Assembly: GCA_963746465.1 (NCBI GenBank)
Contig: CAVVAY010000005.1
Location: forward strand, 248,001-312,000
DNA: 64,000 bases
DNA from: CAVVAY01 sp963746465
Lineage (GTDB): Bacteria > Actinomycetota > Actinomycetes > JACCUZ01
Direction of reading: 5' to 3'
Shown here: in pieces, positions 43,128-52,281 of the stretch
How positions within the stretch are numbered: position 1 is the stretch's first letter
Layout: every line of letters begins with the position of its first letter
Made by a program: the position numbers and the translations under genes
Notes under the pieces: model-generated
Told to the model about the DNA's origin: nothing
The model's input: the letters and a program-made list of their open reading frames with translations, nothing else
Databases searched by the model: none

Positions 43128-43736
43128 TCACGGGTATGCGGGCATCACTCCGAGGAGGACGAGCAGCAGCGGGATGGCGAGTAGGATCGCGCCGAGCACG
43201 ATCGGAGCCCCTATGGCACCGATCAGGGCCTCGCGGCGCCCGATCTCGTACCGACGGAAGAACGACATTGCCAGGACGCCGTACCCGGCGGCGGCGGCGA
43301 GGCATGCTGCGAGATAGCCGATGCTGCGCACGGTGAGGTCGTCGGTATCGCCGTAGGCGCCGACCAGCATGCCGATGGCCTCGACGATGCTTCCGAGGCC
43401 GTACAGACCCAGCAGAGCGGCGGCCCCCGAAACCATGACGGCCACGAGTCGCGGCGGCACGTCGACTTGTCGGCTGGTGACCGACACCAAGGCGACGACA
43501 GCGCCGATGATCTTCACCACGAACACTGTCCAATCCATCACGGACAGCGCCGTCGCGTACTCGGCGTGCGGACCGTCGGCGAAGTGCCCGGTTGCCTCCA
43601 TGACGACGTTAACCGCAGCGAAGGCAGCACACCAGGCCGCCATGAGCCATGCCACCGCCCTCACCCCGGGCGTCGCCGGGCGGGTGCCGAGCGGATGCCC
43701 AGCCATCCGACCCCACTGTGGAACCGCCGTCGTCAT
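43128..43736 (-). CDS. uncharacterised multi-pass membrane protein
   Basis: 202 residues with about five hydrophobic segments (starting near 27, 66, 96, 139 and 171). An acidic/aromatic loop HFADGPHAEYATALSVMDW follows the first helix. No family recognised. It sits between the decarboxylase-like and SDR genes on the same strand, 7 bases after the SDR gene, so they may be cotranscribed. Confidence 0.75.
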   Translation of the reverse strand: MTTAVPQWGRMAGHPLGTRPATPGVRAVAWLMAAWCAAFAAVNVVMEATGHFADGPHAEYATALSVMDWTVFVVKIIGAVVALVSVTSRQVDVPPRLVAVMVSGAAALLGLYGLGSIVEAIGMLVGAYGDTDDLTVRSIGYLAACLAAAAGYGVLAMSFFRRYEIGRREALIGAIGAPIVLGAILLAIPLLLVLLGVMPAYP

Positions 43737-43743
43737 AGGTGGC

Positions 43744-44487
43744 TCACCACCCGATGGGCCCGAGCCGATCGACGAAGATGCCGGTCGGACCGTCCGCGTC
43801 GAGCGTGGCGAGTCGGATGATCGAGTCGGTGCCCTCGGTGACGGTCAGCTCGCCAGTGTGGTGGTTCATGTCGGTAGCGGCGAACTTGCGATTCGCGATC
43901 TCCCCGGGCGTGGCGACGTTGAACTTGATGTCGGGGAGTGCCTGCGCGTATCTCAGGGTCACCATGTTGAGCGCAGCTTTCGAGGAGCTGTAGGCCAGCT
44001 CATGCATCTTCGAGACCGGCTGCTCGGGATCGGTGACCACGGCGAAGGACCCGCCGCCGCTGGACACCATCACCACCCTGGGGTAGGCCGCCGACTGCAG
44101 CAACGGGAGGAAGGCGTGCGTCACCCGAATCGGGCCGTACACGTTCGTGTCGTAGACCGAGTGGACTTCGTCGGCGGTCGCTTCCGAGGGCGGAACCACG
44201 TTGCCGGGTGCGCCGGCATTATTGATCAGCACGTCCAGCCGATCGGTGTGACGCCGAACGAGGTGGACGGCGCTGCTGACGGACTCGTCCACGGTCACGT
44301 CGAGCGGAACCAGCACCACGTCAACGCCACCATCGGCCAACTGCTTGACCGCTGCTTCTCCCCGCCCCTGGTCACGCGAGCCGAGGAACACCTTCCACCC
44401 CTCTTCGCCGAGCCGACGCGCCGCCTCGAGGCCGAGCCCCTTGTTGCCTCCGGTGATCAACACCGAGGTCTGATCTGTGTTCGTCAT
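43744..44487 (-). CDS. short-chain dehydrogenase/reductase
   Basis: 247 residues. Classical SDR features: TGGNKGLGLEAARRL cofactor site, VLINNAG, catalytic Ser in VMVSSGGG and YSSSKAALN (YxxxK). NADP preference is suggested by GSRDQGRG. Substrate unknown. It is part of the redox gene set of this island. Confidence 0.93.
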   Translation of the reverse strand: MTNTDQTSVLITGGNKGLGLEAARRLGEEGWKVFLGSRDQGRGEAAVKQLADGGVDVVLVPLDVTVDESVSSAVHLVRRHTDRLDVLINNAGAPGNVVPPSEATADEVHSVYDTNVYGPIRVTHAFLPLLQSAAYPRVVMVSSGGGSFAVVTDPEQPVSKMHELAYSSSKAALNMVTLRYAQALPDIKFNVATPGEIANRKFAATDMNHHTGELTVTEGTDSIIRLATLDADGPTGIFVDRLGPIGW

Positions 44488-44547
44488 GCCTCTAAGACGG
44501 CTGGATGACCTCGCAGGTAACAGGTCTGATGGGTTGAAACGAACCGT

Positions 44548-45582
44548 TCACTGGGCAGCAGCGAGCAGCAGCCGCGCGGCCAGCCTCGCACCGTCGGTGC
44601 GAACCTCGGCGGCCACCGCCCCCGCGCGTGCCCGGACCTCGCCGGTGAGAGCCGACCTCAGCCCCCCCGACATCGAACCGACGGTGGGCTTCGGACCGTC
44701 ATGAACGGCGCCGATGCCAAGTTCCGCCACCCGACGCGCCCAGTAGGGTTGGTCGCCTTGTTCGAACAACCTCTGCTGGTTACCTCTCCGACCACGAAGC
44801 AGTCGTCCTGGTCATCGATCGCCGTGAGACCGGCCCAGCCGCGAGCAACGAGCACACGGTGGCCCTGCGCGCGAATCCCCCTCGATCGTCGCGCGTGCGC
44901 CTTCGTCACCAACAGTTCGCATGCTCCCGAAGCCCGCGTACACCGGCGGGTCACCGGCGTCCAGGAAGCGCATCAACTCGACCGGGAGCGGACGTTCGTC
45001 TGGCAGGACCCATGCGCCGGTCTGCCTGATATCGAAGCCGGCTTGCCCTTTCCACCGGCCGAGTGTCGGGTCAGCGGCCAGAAAAGGCATCGCGGTGAAC
45101 ATGAACTTGCTCACGTCGCCTGTGCGCTGCAATCCGATCGAGGCCCGGTGCGCGTTGATGGGTCGACCGAACAGCTCGTTGAAGCTCAGGCCGTCGAGGC
45201 CGTCCAGCACATCCGGGCAGAAAAGCGCGGAGCGGTACGCGACACCCACCTTTCCGGCAGCCGACAGCCCGACCAACTGTGACATGGCGGTCGCCACGAT
45301 CACGTCGCAGTCTGCAGCCGCCTCGGCCACGACGTCGTACTGCTCGGTGATGAAGTCGGTGACGCGCTGCTGGCGCTCCGGCGCAGACGGGGCCCGTTCC
45401 CAGGAACGCCATGCCTTGTCGAACACAACCAGCGGCAGGGCTTCGCGCGCCACGAGCTGCGTCAACTCCTCGTCCGGGGCGCAGATCCGCACGTCCGCAC
45501 CGAGTTGTCTCAGCTGCCCACCGAGAGCCACCATCGGTTCGACGTCCCCCTCGAGGCCGTAGGAGGTCAACAGCGCACGCAT
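44548..45582 (-). pseudogene. UDP-glycosyltransferase (GtfB/macrolide GT family), broken
   Basis: From ATG 45582 (GGAGG upstream) the frame reads MRALLTSYGLEGDVEPMVAL to PPVYAGFGSMRTVGDEGARATIEG, a normal GT1 N-domain and hinge. At a run of five C's (44877-44881) the frame shifts, continuing as GIRAQGHRVLVARGWAG to CFVVGEV. The next block then jumps to FEQGDQPYWARRVAELGIG in yet another frame. The intervening segment of about 35-40 residues, which should carry the HGGAGT nucleotide-sugar motif, is missing. The product cannot be an active glycosyltransferase. Confidence 0.85.
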
Positions 45583-45730
45583 GATCCTCCATCCGTCGTC
45601 CGTTCTACCCGTTAACAGCGCGTGCGAGCCGGGGTTGTGACCCACATCTTTCCTTCGGCATTCTGGTTACCTCGGTCGCCCGTTCCTCGTCATACAGATG
45701 ACGGAAAGGCGGAGAGGAAGGTAACGGCAC

Positions 45731-46612
45731 ATGAGCGGGACGGGTCCACAAGAACCTCTGGCTCAGGCGTTCGAAGAGCAGCGAGACCGTCTGGTGGCGG
45801 TGGCCTACCGGATGCTCGGGTCACGCACGGACGCCGAGGACGCGGTGCAGGAAGCCTGGCTGCGGCTGGCACGACAGGATCCGGATGCGATCGACAACCT
45901 CGGTGGCTGGCTGACCACAGTCGTCGGTCGGGTATGCATCGACGTCCTGAGGTCGCGCAAGACCCGGCCAGAGATGTCGTACGACGAACGGCTGCCAGAC
46001 CTGGTCGTGACCGAGGACACAGACGCAGGACCTGAGGAGAACACCCTCCTGGCCGAGTCGGTCGGTCTTGCCCTGATGGTGGTCCTCGACAGTTTGCGGC
46101 CCTCCGAGCGCCTGGCCTTCGTGCTCCACGACATGTTCGCCGTACCGTTCGACGAGATCGGCCAGATCATCGGCGCCTCTGAGGACGCGGCCAAGATGCT
46201 GGCCTGGCGAGCTCGTCGCAAGGTGCAGGACTCACCACGCCCAACCAGCGCTATCCGCGAGCAGCGCGACGTAGTCGACGCGTTCCTTGCCGCCTCCGGT
46301 GCTGGGGACTTCGACGGTCTGCTGCAGGTGCTCGATCCCGATGTGACCTGGCGGGTCAACACCGCGCGCGGACTCGTCGTCAGGCGAGGGGCCATGGAGG
46401 TGGCGGCCAGCATGAAGCGCGCCGCTCGGGCGAGGGGCACAGCGCGTCGGGTTCTGGTGAACGGATCACCTGGCTTCGCGGCCTGGACTCCGGGCGGCAG
46501 GTTGCGTGCGGTCATGGCGTGCACGGTTGCCGACGGTCGGATCGTCGACATGGAGTCCGTGACCGACCCTTGCCAGCTCGCGTCGGTGAACCTGCCCGGA
46601 TCTGTCGACTGA
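45731..46612 (+). CDS. sigJ: ECF41/SigJ-type RNA polymerase sigma factor
   Basis: 293 residues from ATG 45731. Sigma-70 region 2 (LVAVAYRMLGSRTDAEDAVQEAWLRL) and region 4 (LDSLRPSERLAFVLHDMFAVPFDEIG) are followed by a SnoaL-like C-terminal domain (VVDAFLAASGAGDFDGLLQVLDPDV), the mark of ECF41/SigJ factors. In that family the C-terminal domain acts as a built-in inhibitor or activator in place of an anti-sigma factor. Neighbouring redox genes and an AhpD-like gene fit its known targets. I saw no clear target promoter. Confidence 0.92.
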   Translation: MSGTGPQEPLAQAFEEQRDRLVAVAYRMLGSRTDAEDAVQEAWLRLARQDPDAIDNLGGWLTTVVGRVCIDVLRSRKTRPEMSYDERLPDLVVTEDTDAGPEENTLLAESVGLALMVVLDSLRPSERLAFVLHDMFAVPFDEIGQIIGASEDAAKMLAWRARRKVQDSPRPTSAIREQRDVVDAFLAASGAGDFDGLLQVLDPDVTWRVNTARGLVVRRGAMEVAASMKRAARARGTARRVLVNGSPGFAAWTPGGRLRAVMACTVADGRIVDMESVTDPCQLASVNLPGSVD

Positions 46613-46691
46613 GCGGTTGTTCCGCAGCTGTTAGCCGAGGCCCGGCGTCAACTGTCGGTCCTGTGACACAACCATGTCTGGAGGAGACACC

Positions 46692-47936
46692 ATGGATGCC
46701 CCGAGTCACCCATCCGCGCCCCGGGAGACCAACGTCGTTGTGATCGGTGCTGGTTATGCCGGAGTGATGGCGGCCAACCGCCTGACGCAGCGCAGCGACA
46801 TGGCAGTGACCCTCGTGAACCCCCGCTCGACCTTCGTGCACCGGATCCGCCTGCAGCAGCTGCTGGCCGGCACCGATGCCGGCGAGACAGTTGTCGACCT
46901 GTCGAGCATGCTGTCCGGGCGCGTCGGGCTAGTGGTGGACAGCGTGAGAGAGATCCGCTCCGCAGAGCGGTGCCTGGCGTTGGCGAGTGGCGAGACGCTG
47001 GACTACGACTACCTCGTCTACGCCGTAGGGAGCCGGAGCGCTGCTCCGAACATCCCCGGAGCAGCGGAGTTCGCCTACCCGATGGCCACGTTGGAAGAGG
47101 CGCAGCGGACCCGGTCGGCCCTCGCGGCCGCCCCGGGCACCGCCCCAGTCACCGTCGTCGGCGGAGGGGTGCTCGGCATCGAGGTCGCCGCGGAGCTCGC
47201 CGCGAAGGGCCGTACCGTCACCCTGGTCTGCGGGGACGAGCTGAACCCGTACCTGCACCCGAGGATCCGCCGAGAGATCTCCAAGAAGCTCGCTGCGCTG
47301 CGGGTCACCATCGTCGAAGGCCCCGGCGCGACGGCGGTCCGAGTCGAGCGCGGTGCCGTCCAGCTCAGCGACGGACGCAGGCTTCCGAGCGCGGTGACGA
47401 TCTGGACGGCCGGCTTCAGCCTGCCAGACCTGGCAGCACGGAGCGGGTTGAGCACCGACGCCGACGGCCGCCTGCTGACCGACGAGACGCTCAGCAGCGT
47501 GGACGACCCGCGGATCTTCGCGGCGGGTGACTCGGCAGCGCCGTCAGGCCTGCCCTTGCGGATGAGCTGCCAGGCGGCTCACCCGCTGGGCGCGCATGCG
47601 GCGGACAACGTGCTCCGTCGGATCGCGGGCCAGGAGCTCGCGCCGATCAACGTCGGTCTCTTCTTCCAGTGCATCAGCCTCGGCCCCGGTGCCGCCACGG
47701 TGCAGCTGGCCTCCCGGCAGGACGTGGCGAACCGGTTCGCCATCGGCGGGCGCCTCGGCGCGAAGATCAAGTACTCGAGCTTCCCGGGAATCGTCAAGGA
47801 GCTGACGCATGAGGGGGAGAAGCCGGGCTCGTACAAATGGCCCATCAAGAACCCAAAGCGTCAGCGCCAGATCGAGGCCATGCGCAGCGGGGGCTCGCCA
47901 CTCGGTGACCGGCTCGGCGCCTCCTCCGCTCGCTGA
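46692..47936 (+). CDS. NAD(P)/FAD-dependent oxidoreductase (NDH-2-like)
   Basis: 414 residues from ATG 46692 (GGAGGA upstream). Two Rossmann motifs are present: VVVIGAGYAGVMAANRL for FAD and VTVVGGGVLGIEVAAELA for NAD(P). IFAAGDSAAP is the second FAD block. It resembles type II NADH dehydrogenase-like proteins often next to SigJ-class sigma genes. The C-terminal KWPIKNPKRQRQIEAM is basic and might attach to membrane. It follows the sigma gene by 79 bases and is probably its target. Confidence 0.92.
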   Translation: MDAPSHPSAPRETNVVVIGAGYAGVMAANRLTQRSDMAVTLVNPRSTFVHRIRLQQLLAGTDAGETVVDLSSMLSGRVGLVVDSVREIRSAERCLALASGETLDYDYLVYAVGSRSAAPNIPGAAEFAYPMATLEEAQRTRSALAAAPGTAPVTVVGGGVLGIEVAAELAAKGRTVTLVCGDELNPYLHPRIRREISKKLAALRVTIVEGPGATAVRVERGAVQLSDGRRLPSAVTIWTAGFSLPDLAARSGLSTDADGRLLTDETLSSVDDPRIFAAGDSAAPSGLPLRMSCQAAHPLGAHAADNVLRRIAGQELAPINVGLFFQCISLGPGAATVQLASRQDVANRFAIGGRLGAKIKYSSFPGIVKELTHEGEKPGSYKWPIKNPKRQRQIEAMRSGGSPLGDRLGASSAR

Positions 47937-47950
47937 ACCAAGGAAGTCCT

Positions 47951-48890
47951 ATGCGCGACAACCGCTCCCGCGTGCGCGGTGCCGCACTGTTCGCTGGGGT
48001 GGCCGCTACGGTCCCGTACTTGCTGCTGAAACTGATGTGGTTGAGCGGTTCTCGGGTCGGGATGACCGTCCCCGATGACCTGCACGAGATGAGCAGCAGA
48101 CGCTTCGTGGCCGGGAACACCATCACCATCCTCTTGATGGCAGTTGCGGCATCCTTCATCATCGCGCTCACGCGCTCCTGGGCCGACCGCGTGCCAGCGC
48201 AGCTGGTCTTTGTGCTGGGGGCGGGCGCCACGGGACTGCTGGCGCCGATCCTGGTGGGTTTGCCAGTCGGGGTGGCCGTGCAGGCCGTCGCGACGGATGA
48301 CGTGGGGCCAGCGCCGGGTACGGGCTTGGCCCCCTGGGTGTTCGCAGTGGTCTACAGCGGGTTCGCCGTCTTGGGCCTCGCCTTGGCGGTCCTGGTCATT
48401 TTTCATGTGCTCGACCGGTGGGGTTCTCTGATCTCTCAGCCCTCCGAAGCAGCCTTGGTGGCCATCCACCATGGCTGGAGCAGTCGGCTTGCTTCCTTTT
48501 GGCGCCGCGATGGCTTACTGGGGGGTGGCCGGGGTGGGGGACAGCGGCCCGCAGGGCATGACCCTGCCAGCGCAGCGGACCGTGCTTGTCGTCACCGGTG
48601 TCCTGAGTGTGGCCGCCTTCGTCGTGCCCAGTACGTCGAGCCTGGGTCGTCGGTGGCCGCGACTTGCCTGGCTGGCGACTTGGACGGGGTGCTGTGTCAC
48701 GGCATTTCAAGGTCCCACGCACGTCCTGCTCTCCCAGGGAGGCAAGGCTGAACCCGCAGTCGCCGTCATCGCGTTGCTCTCCACGACAGGAGCGTGCATC
48801 TACGGCGTGAGCATCCTGAAGCGTCGCCTGGACATGAACCGGAGCCGCCAGTCGCCTTCGTCGGTGACACACCCCGGCCAGCATGCCTGA
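47951..48890 (+). CDS. multi-pass membrane protein split by a frameshift
   Basis: From ATG 47951 one frame encodes about four hydrophobic segments (GAALFAGVAATVPYLLLKLM to FAVVYSGFAVLGLALAVLVI). Near 48450 it becomes non-hydrophobic, while the frame one base over continues with PWWPSTMAGAVGLLPFGAAM, VLSVAAFVVPSTSS and further helices to the stop at 48890. Joined, they give about 313 residues with roughly seven helices. A one-base change near 48450-48455 explains the split. It follows the FAD oxidoreductase by 14 bases, probably in one operon. Function unknown. Confidence 0.75.
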
Positions 48891-48969
48891 GTGTGGTGCG
48901 GCCTCTTCACACGGCTGACATCGCCAAAGAGTGTTGCAGTTCGATGTTGCCGCGATCGAGACTGAGGCG

Positions 48970-49671
48970 ATGAACGCATCCTGGATGATCGACGAGCTGG
49001 ACCACGCGGGACCGGAGCACCTGGACGAGGACTTTGTCGCCGGTTACGACCGGAAGCAGGGGTACCCCTCGGCCGACGAAGACCTCGACACACTGGCCCG
49101 TCTCGGGCTGCTGACCCCGGAGGCGACCGTTGTGGACCAGGGCGCCGGGACCGGACAGTTCGCACTGGCCGTGGCGCCATTCTGCAGACGGGTGGTGGCC
49201 ACGGACGTTTCAGGAGAGATGGTCGCGATGGTGCAGCGGAAGGCGCAGGCCGCGGGGCTGGACAACATCACCTGCACCCGGGCTGGGTTGCTCAGCTACC
49301 AGCACGCTGGGGAACCAGCCGACATCGTGTACTGCCGCAACACCCTTCACCAGGTGCCTGACTTCTTCAAGGGCTTGGCACTCCATCGGATGGCGACGAC
49401 GCTACGGCCGGGCGGCGTCCTGCAGCTACGGGACCTGGTCTATGACTTCAGCCCGGCCCAGGCACCGGAGGTGTTGGAAGAATGGATGTCCGGCGCCGTC
49501 ACCGACCCGACCGTGGGATACACCCGCGAGGACTTCGCCACCCATGTGCGTACCGAGTTCAGCACCTATCGCTGGCTACTGGAGCCGCTGCTGGAGAAGT
49601 CGGGCTTCACGATCCTCGACGCCGACGTCCACCTCAACATCTACGCCACCTACACCGCGCGCCGCGACTGA
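48970..49671 (+). CDS. class I SAM-dependent methyltransferase
   Basis: 233 residues from ATG 48970 (GTG 48931 possible). VVDQGAGTGQFALAVA is motif I, VVATDVSGEMVAMVQRKA motif II and DIVYCRNTLHQVPDFFKGLAL the motif around the acceptor pocket. The substrate is unknown. Similar proteins are annotated as ubiquinone/tocopherol-type methyltransferases. Confidence 0.9.
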   Translation: MNASWMIDELDHAGPEHLDEDFVAGYDRKQGYPSADEDLDTLARLGLLTPEATVVDQGAGTGQFALAVAPFCRRVVATDVSGEMVAMVQRKAQAAGLDNITCTRAGLLSYQHAGEPADIVYCRNTLHQVPDFFKGLALHRMATTLRPGGVLQLRDLVYDFSPAQAPEVLEEWMSGAVTDPTVGYTREDFATHVRTEFSTYRWLLEPLLEKSGFTILDADVHLNIYATYTARRD

Positions 49672-49865
49672 ACCGCGTACCGCGTCAGCAGTTCGCACGG
49701 GGCTTGACTCTTGATGGCGCGAAAGTCAGATGCCCTCATCCCAACACATGAGGTTCCACGCCCAAGGGCTACAGGTCAGCGCCTACCGCACCATCTCAGA
49801 CACTGAGAAGCTGGCGGCTGGCAGCAAGCTGGCCGGTCCGGCCGGCAAGGCCGAGGGCAACACCC

Positions 49866-50564
49866 TCAGGGTGGCGCAAGGGCAAGAACGATCTCGGCGA
49901 GCTTCTCGACCGGCACCTCAGCATTCGCCGCGGCCGTCCGGAGACGGTCCCGGGCATGCCTCGCATCCCAGCCTCGCTGGGCCATCAGGATCCCGACTGC
50001 AGTCTCCAGTTCCGCCTTCGCTCGAACGCGTTCGGGCAGCTCTCGTGCCCAGTCGCGGGTCCGGAACTGCAGGTCGGCGTTGGTGACGAGCTCCTGGACC
50101 GGTGTCTCGAAGATCTCGGCGAGCATGGCCGCACGCTCACGGAACGCGTCCGGCTCGGCGGCGTAGAGGTTCAGCGCCCCGGCCAGCCGGCCCTCGTCGT
50201 CGCGCAGCGGCAAGGACAGGGAGGCTCGGATCCCGGCGGCCGCGCTGGCTTGCTGAAAGAGCTGCCACTGCTCCTCGTCCAGCACGTCGTGCACCTCGAG
50301 GCGCTCACCGTGCTCGGCGGCATAGACACAAGGGCCGCCATCGAGGTACTGGGCAGCGTCCACCCCACGCGCAGAGGGATCGGTCGCGGTGATGGTGAAC
50401 GGGTCACCCTCCAGGACGAGAGTGACGCTGACGCCGTTGCACGAGGGGACCAGCCCGGTCGCGACCGCGGCGATCGCATCCAGCTTGCCCGACAGGTCAC
50501 CCGGTTCACCGAGGAGCCGCTCGAGACCAGGGATGCCCATCGAGACCTCGGGAAGCGGCTCCAT
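49866..50564 (-). CDS. GAF and ANTAR domain-containing protein
   Basis: 232 residues. A GAF domain (LDAIAAVATGLVPSCNGVSVTLV to LRDDEGRLAGALNLYA) precedes a C-terminal ANTAR RNA-binding helix set (AKAELETAVGILMAQRGWDARHARDRLRTAAANAEVPVEKLAE). ANTAR proteins bind paired hairpins and relieve transcription termination. The GAF domain would sense a small ligand. Targets are not evident. The type is common and multicopy in actinobacteria. Confidence 0.92.
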   Translation of the reverse strand: MEPLPEVSMGIPGLERLLGEPGDLSGKLDAIAAVATGLVPSCNGVSVTLVLEGDPFTITATDPSARGVDAAQYLDGGPCVYAAEHGERLEVHDVLDEEQWQLFQQASAAAGIRASLSLPLRDDEGRLAGALNLYAAEPDAFRERAAMLAEIFETPVQELVTNADLQFRTRDWARELPERVRAKAELETAVGILMAQRGWDARHARDRLRTAAANAEVPVEKLAEIVLALAPP

Positions 50565-50641
50565 CCCGACCCCGTACCCATTCCGCCCCAGAGTTCACAT
50601 TGCCCGTGCCCAAGTCCGCGGTGGGCGCTACCTTCGCTCCA

Positions 50642-50954
50642 TCAACGTCCGGGTCCGGCGCCTCAGCCACTGGACGCTCGCGCTGCTCCTGGGAGCGGCT
50701 CTGGGCGGGGCTGCGACCGGTTGTACGGTGACGCCCGCGACGACAAGGTCAACGCCGGGAACGGGAACGACGAGATCATCCCGGGCGCGGGGAAGGACCT
50801 GGTCAACGGGCAGGGCGGCGACGACGTCATCTCGGCGCGGGACGGCACCCGGGACACGATCGACTGCGGCGCCGGCCGCGACAAGGTGACGGCCGACCGC
50901 ACCGACACGGTCAGGAACTGCGAGTTCGTGAGACGCGCCGCCCGCCGCGCCTAG
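50642..50954 (+). pseudogene. remnant of an exported RTX-type calcium-binding protein
   Basis: One frame (from about 50642) encodes a signal peptide with a lipobox-like end (LALLLGAALGGAATGC) but no start codon is clear. A different frame from 50712 encodes nonapeptide-like GGxGxD-type repeats (GNGNDEIIPGAGKDLVNGQ, GGDDVISARDGTRD) and the C-terminal cap VRNCEFVRRAARRA, stop 50952-50954. The two halves overlap out of frame, as expected if the repeat region was mostly deleted. Confidence 0.65.
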
Positions 50955-51018
50955 CGACTAGCGACTAGGCCATGCTGGGCGCCGGGTCCCGCACCCGTTC
51001 TCACGGGCGTGGGACCAA

Positions 51019-51053
51019 GGCCTCGGTCGGTGCTCGCTACACCGGCCGAGGCC
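51019..51053 (-). terminator. hairpin downstream of the Nei-type glycosylase
   Basis: GGCCTCGGTCGG (51019-51030) pairs with CCGGCCGAGGCC (51042-51053), one wobble, 11-base loop, right after the stop of the minus-strand glycosylase gene. No T-run. Confidence 0.5.
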
Positions 51054-51061
51054 GCCTCGGC

Positions 51062-51859
51062 TCACGCCGCCTGGCAGCCCGGGCACCAGAACAGGTTTCG
51101 CCCCGCCATCACCTCGGCGGCCACGGCCGTACCGCAGATCCGACACGGCAGCCCGGTGCGCCGGTACACGTAGTGCGCGTCCTCGGCGCGCACCCGTCCG
51201 GTGGGCCGGTCGCGATCAGCCGGTCGGGTCGTGACGATCCGACCGGTCCGGAGCCCCGCCCGCATCAGCGTTCTGAGGTCCGCCCACATCGCGTCCCACT
51301 CCTCGCGGGTGACCAGCCGGCCCGGGCGGTGCGGGTCGATGCCCGCCCGGAACAGCACCTCGGCCCGGTACACGTTGCCCACCCCGGCGGCGATCGTCTG
51401 GTCCATCAGGAGCAGCCCGATCGACGACCGGCTGCGTTCGATCCGCGCCCAGGCCAGCGACGGGGCGGCGCCACGGCGCAACGGGTCCGCGCCGAGCCGG
51501 TCGAGGACGGCCAGCCGTTCCTCGGGGGTCTGCACCTCGCACACCGTCGCGCCACGCAGATCGGCGTACGACGCCGTGTTCTCCAGCCGGACGCGCACTG
51601 CACCCCGCGGTGGGGGCGCAGGCGCCGCCCCGAACGTCCAGCCGCCGTACAGGCCGAGGTGGACGTGCAGCCAGAGCTCGCCGGCGAACCCGAGGAACAG
51701 GTGCTTGCCGTACGCATCGGAGCGCTCGAGCACGCGTCCGTCCAGCAGTGCCGCGCCGTCGGCGAACCGGCCCTGCGGGCTGGTCAGGTGGACCGGCGCG
51801 CCGACGAACCGCGTGTGGTGCTCGCGGGCCTGTCGGCGGATGGTGTGACCCTCGGGCAC
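51062..51859 (-). CDS. Fpg/Nei family DNA glycosylase/AP lyase
   Basis: 265 residues. It begins MPEGHTIRRQAREHHTRFVG, with catalytic Pro2-Glu3, then KHLFLGF (conserved Lys), the helix-two-turn-helix IAAGVGNVYRAEVLFRAGIDP and a C-terminal zinc finger (CRICGT...CPGC). The MPEGHT start marks the Nei2/Nei-like group common in actinobacteria. It excises oxidised bases from DNA. Confidence 0.93.
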   Translation of the reverse strand: MPEGHTIRRQAREHHTRFVGAPVHLTSPQGRFADGAALLDGRVLERSDAYGKHLFLGFAGELWLHVHLGLYGGWTFGAAPAPPPRGAVRVRLENTASYADLRGATVCEVQTPEERLAVLDRLGADPLRRGAAPSLAWARIERSRSSIGLLLMDQTIAAGVGNVYRAEVLFRAGIDPHRPGRLVTREEWDAMWADLRTLMRAGLRTGRIVTTRPADRDRPTGRVRAEDAHYVYRRTGLPCRICGTAVAAEVMAGRNLFWCPGCQAA

Positions 51860-51891
51860 GGCCCCACCCTGTCAGAGGGGGCCGGCCGCGG

Positions 51892-52080
51892 TCACTGCTG
51901 CGGCTGCTCCCACCAGCGGTCGTCGGGCTCGCCCTCGGCCTCGAGGATCTCGGCGGATGCCGGGCCCTCGGGCTCGGTCAGGTCGCAGAGCAGCGCTAGC
52001 GGCACGTGATCCTGAAGCAGCGACATCACGCGCTCGTCGTCGACAAGCTGTGCGGTCGGACTGGTCACGGTCTTCATCAT
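51892..52080 (-). CDS. 62-residue hypothetical protein
   Basis: ATG 52080 (AGGGAG upstream on the minus strand) opens MMKTVTSPTAQLVDDERVMS and the frame ends DDRWWEQPQQ. The central LLQDHVPLALLCDLTEPEGP and the acidic C-terminus have the look of small conserved actinobacterial proteins, but I recognise no family. It lies between the glycosylase and cspA terminator on the same strand. Confidence 0.6.
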   Translation of the reverse strand: MMKTVTSPTAQLVDDERVMSLLQDHVPLALLCDLTEPEGPASAEILEAEGEPDDRWWEQPQQ

Positions 52081-52232
52081 CGACACACTCCCTGTTTCGG
52101 TCGATGCACCCCGAGTGCCGTAGACCCGATCAGGTGAACAGCCCACCGACCTGGTCATTTCGGACTACGCCCTACGTATCGTCCGGACCAGGTCGATGCC
52201 TTGAGACCCCCTCGGTAAAAGAGTGGTAAAGA

Positions 52233-52267
52233 CGAGCGCCCCGACCCAGAAGGGGTCGGGGCGCTCG
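52233..52267 (-). terminator. Rho-independent terminator of the cold-shock gene
   Basis: A perfect 15-base stem (arms 52233-52247 and 52253-52267), GC-rich, with a short AGAA(G) loop, lies just past the cspA stop on the minus strand. The following minus-strand bases (TCTTTACCACTCTTTT) are T-rich. Confidence 0.85.
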
Positions 52268-52281
52268 CGCGGTGCAGGTGA

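Noticed and set aside
45590..45730. ECF41 autoregulatory promoter
   Set aside because: I looked for the TGTCACA and CGTC pattern with about 16-base spacing upstream of the sigma gene and the FAD oxidoreductase and found no convincing match.
49672..49865. Small coding region between methyltransferase and GAF-ANTAR genes
   Set aside because: An open plus frame exists but has no ribosome-binding site or recognisable sequence.
50955..51018. attR copy of the tRNA-Lys 3' end
   Set aside because: No repeat of TTCAAGTCCCTCGCGGCGCA was seen here or elsewhere in the island, so the right boundary is not defined.
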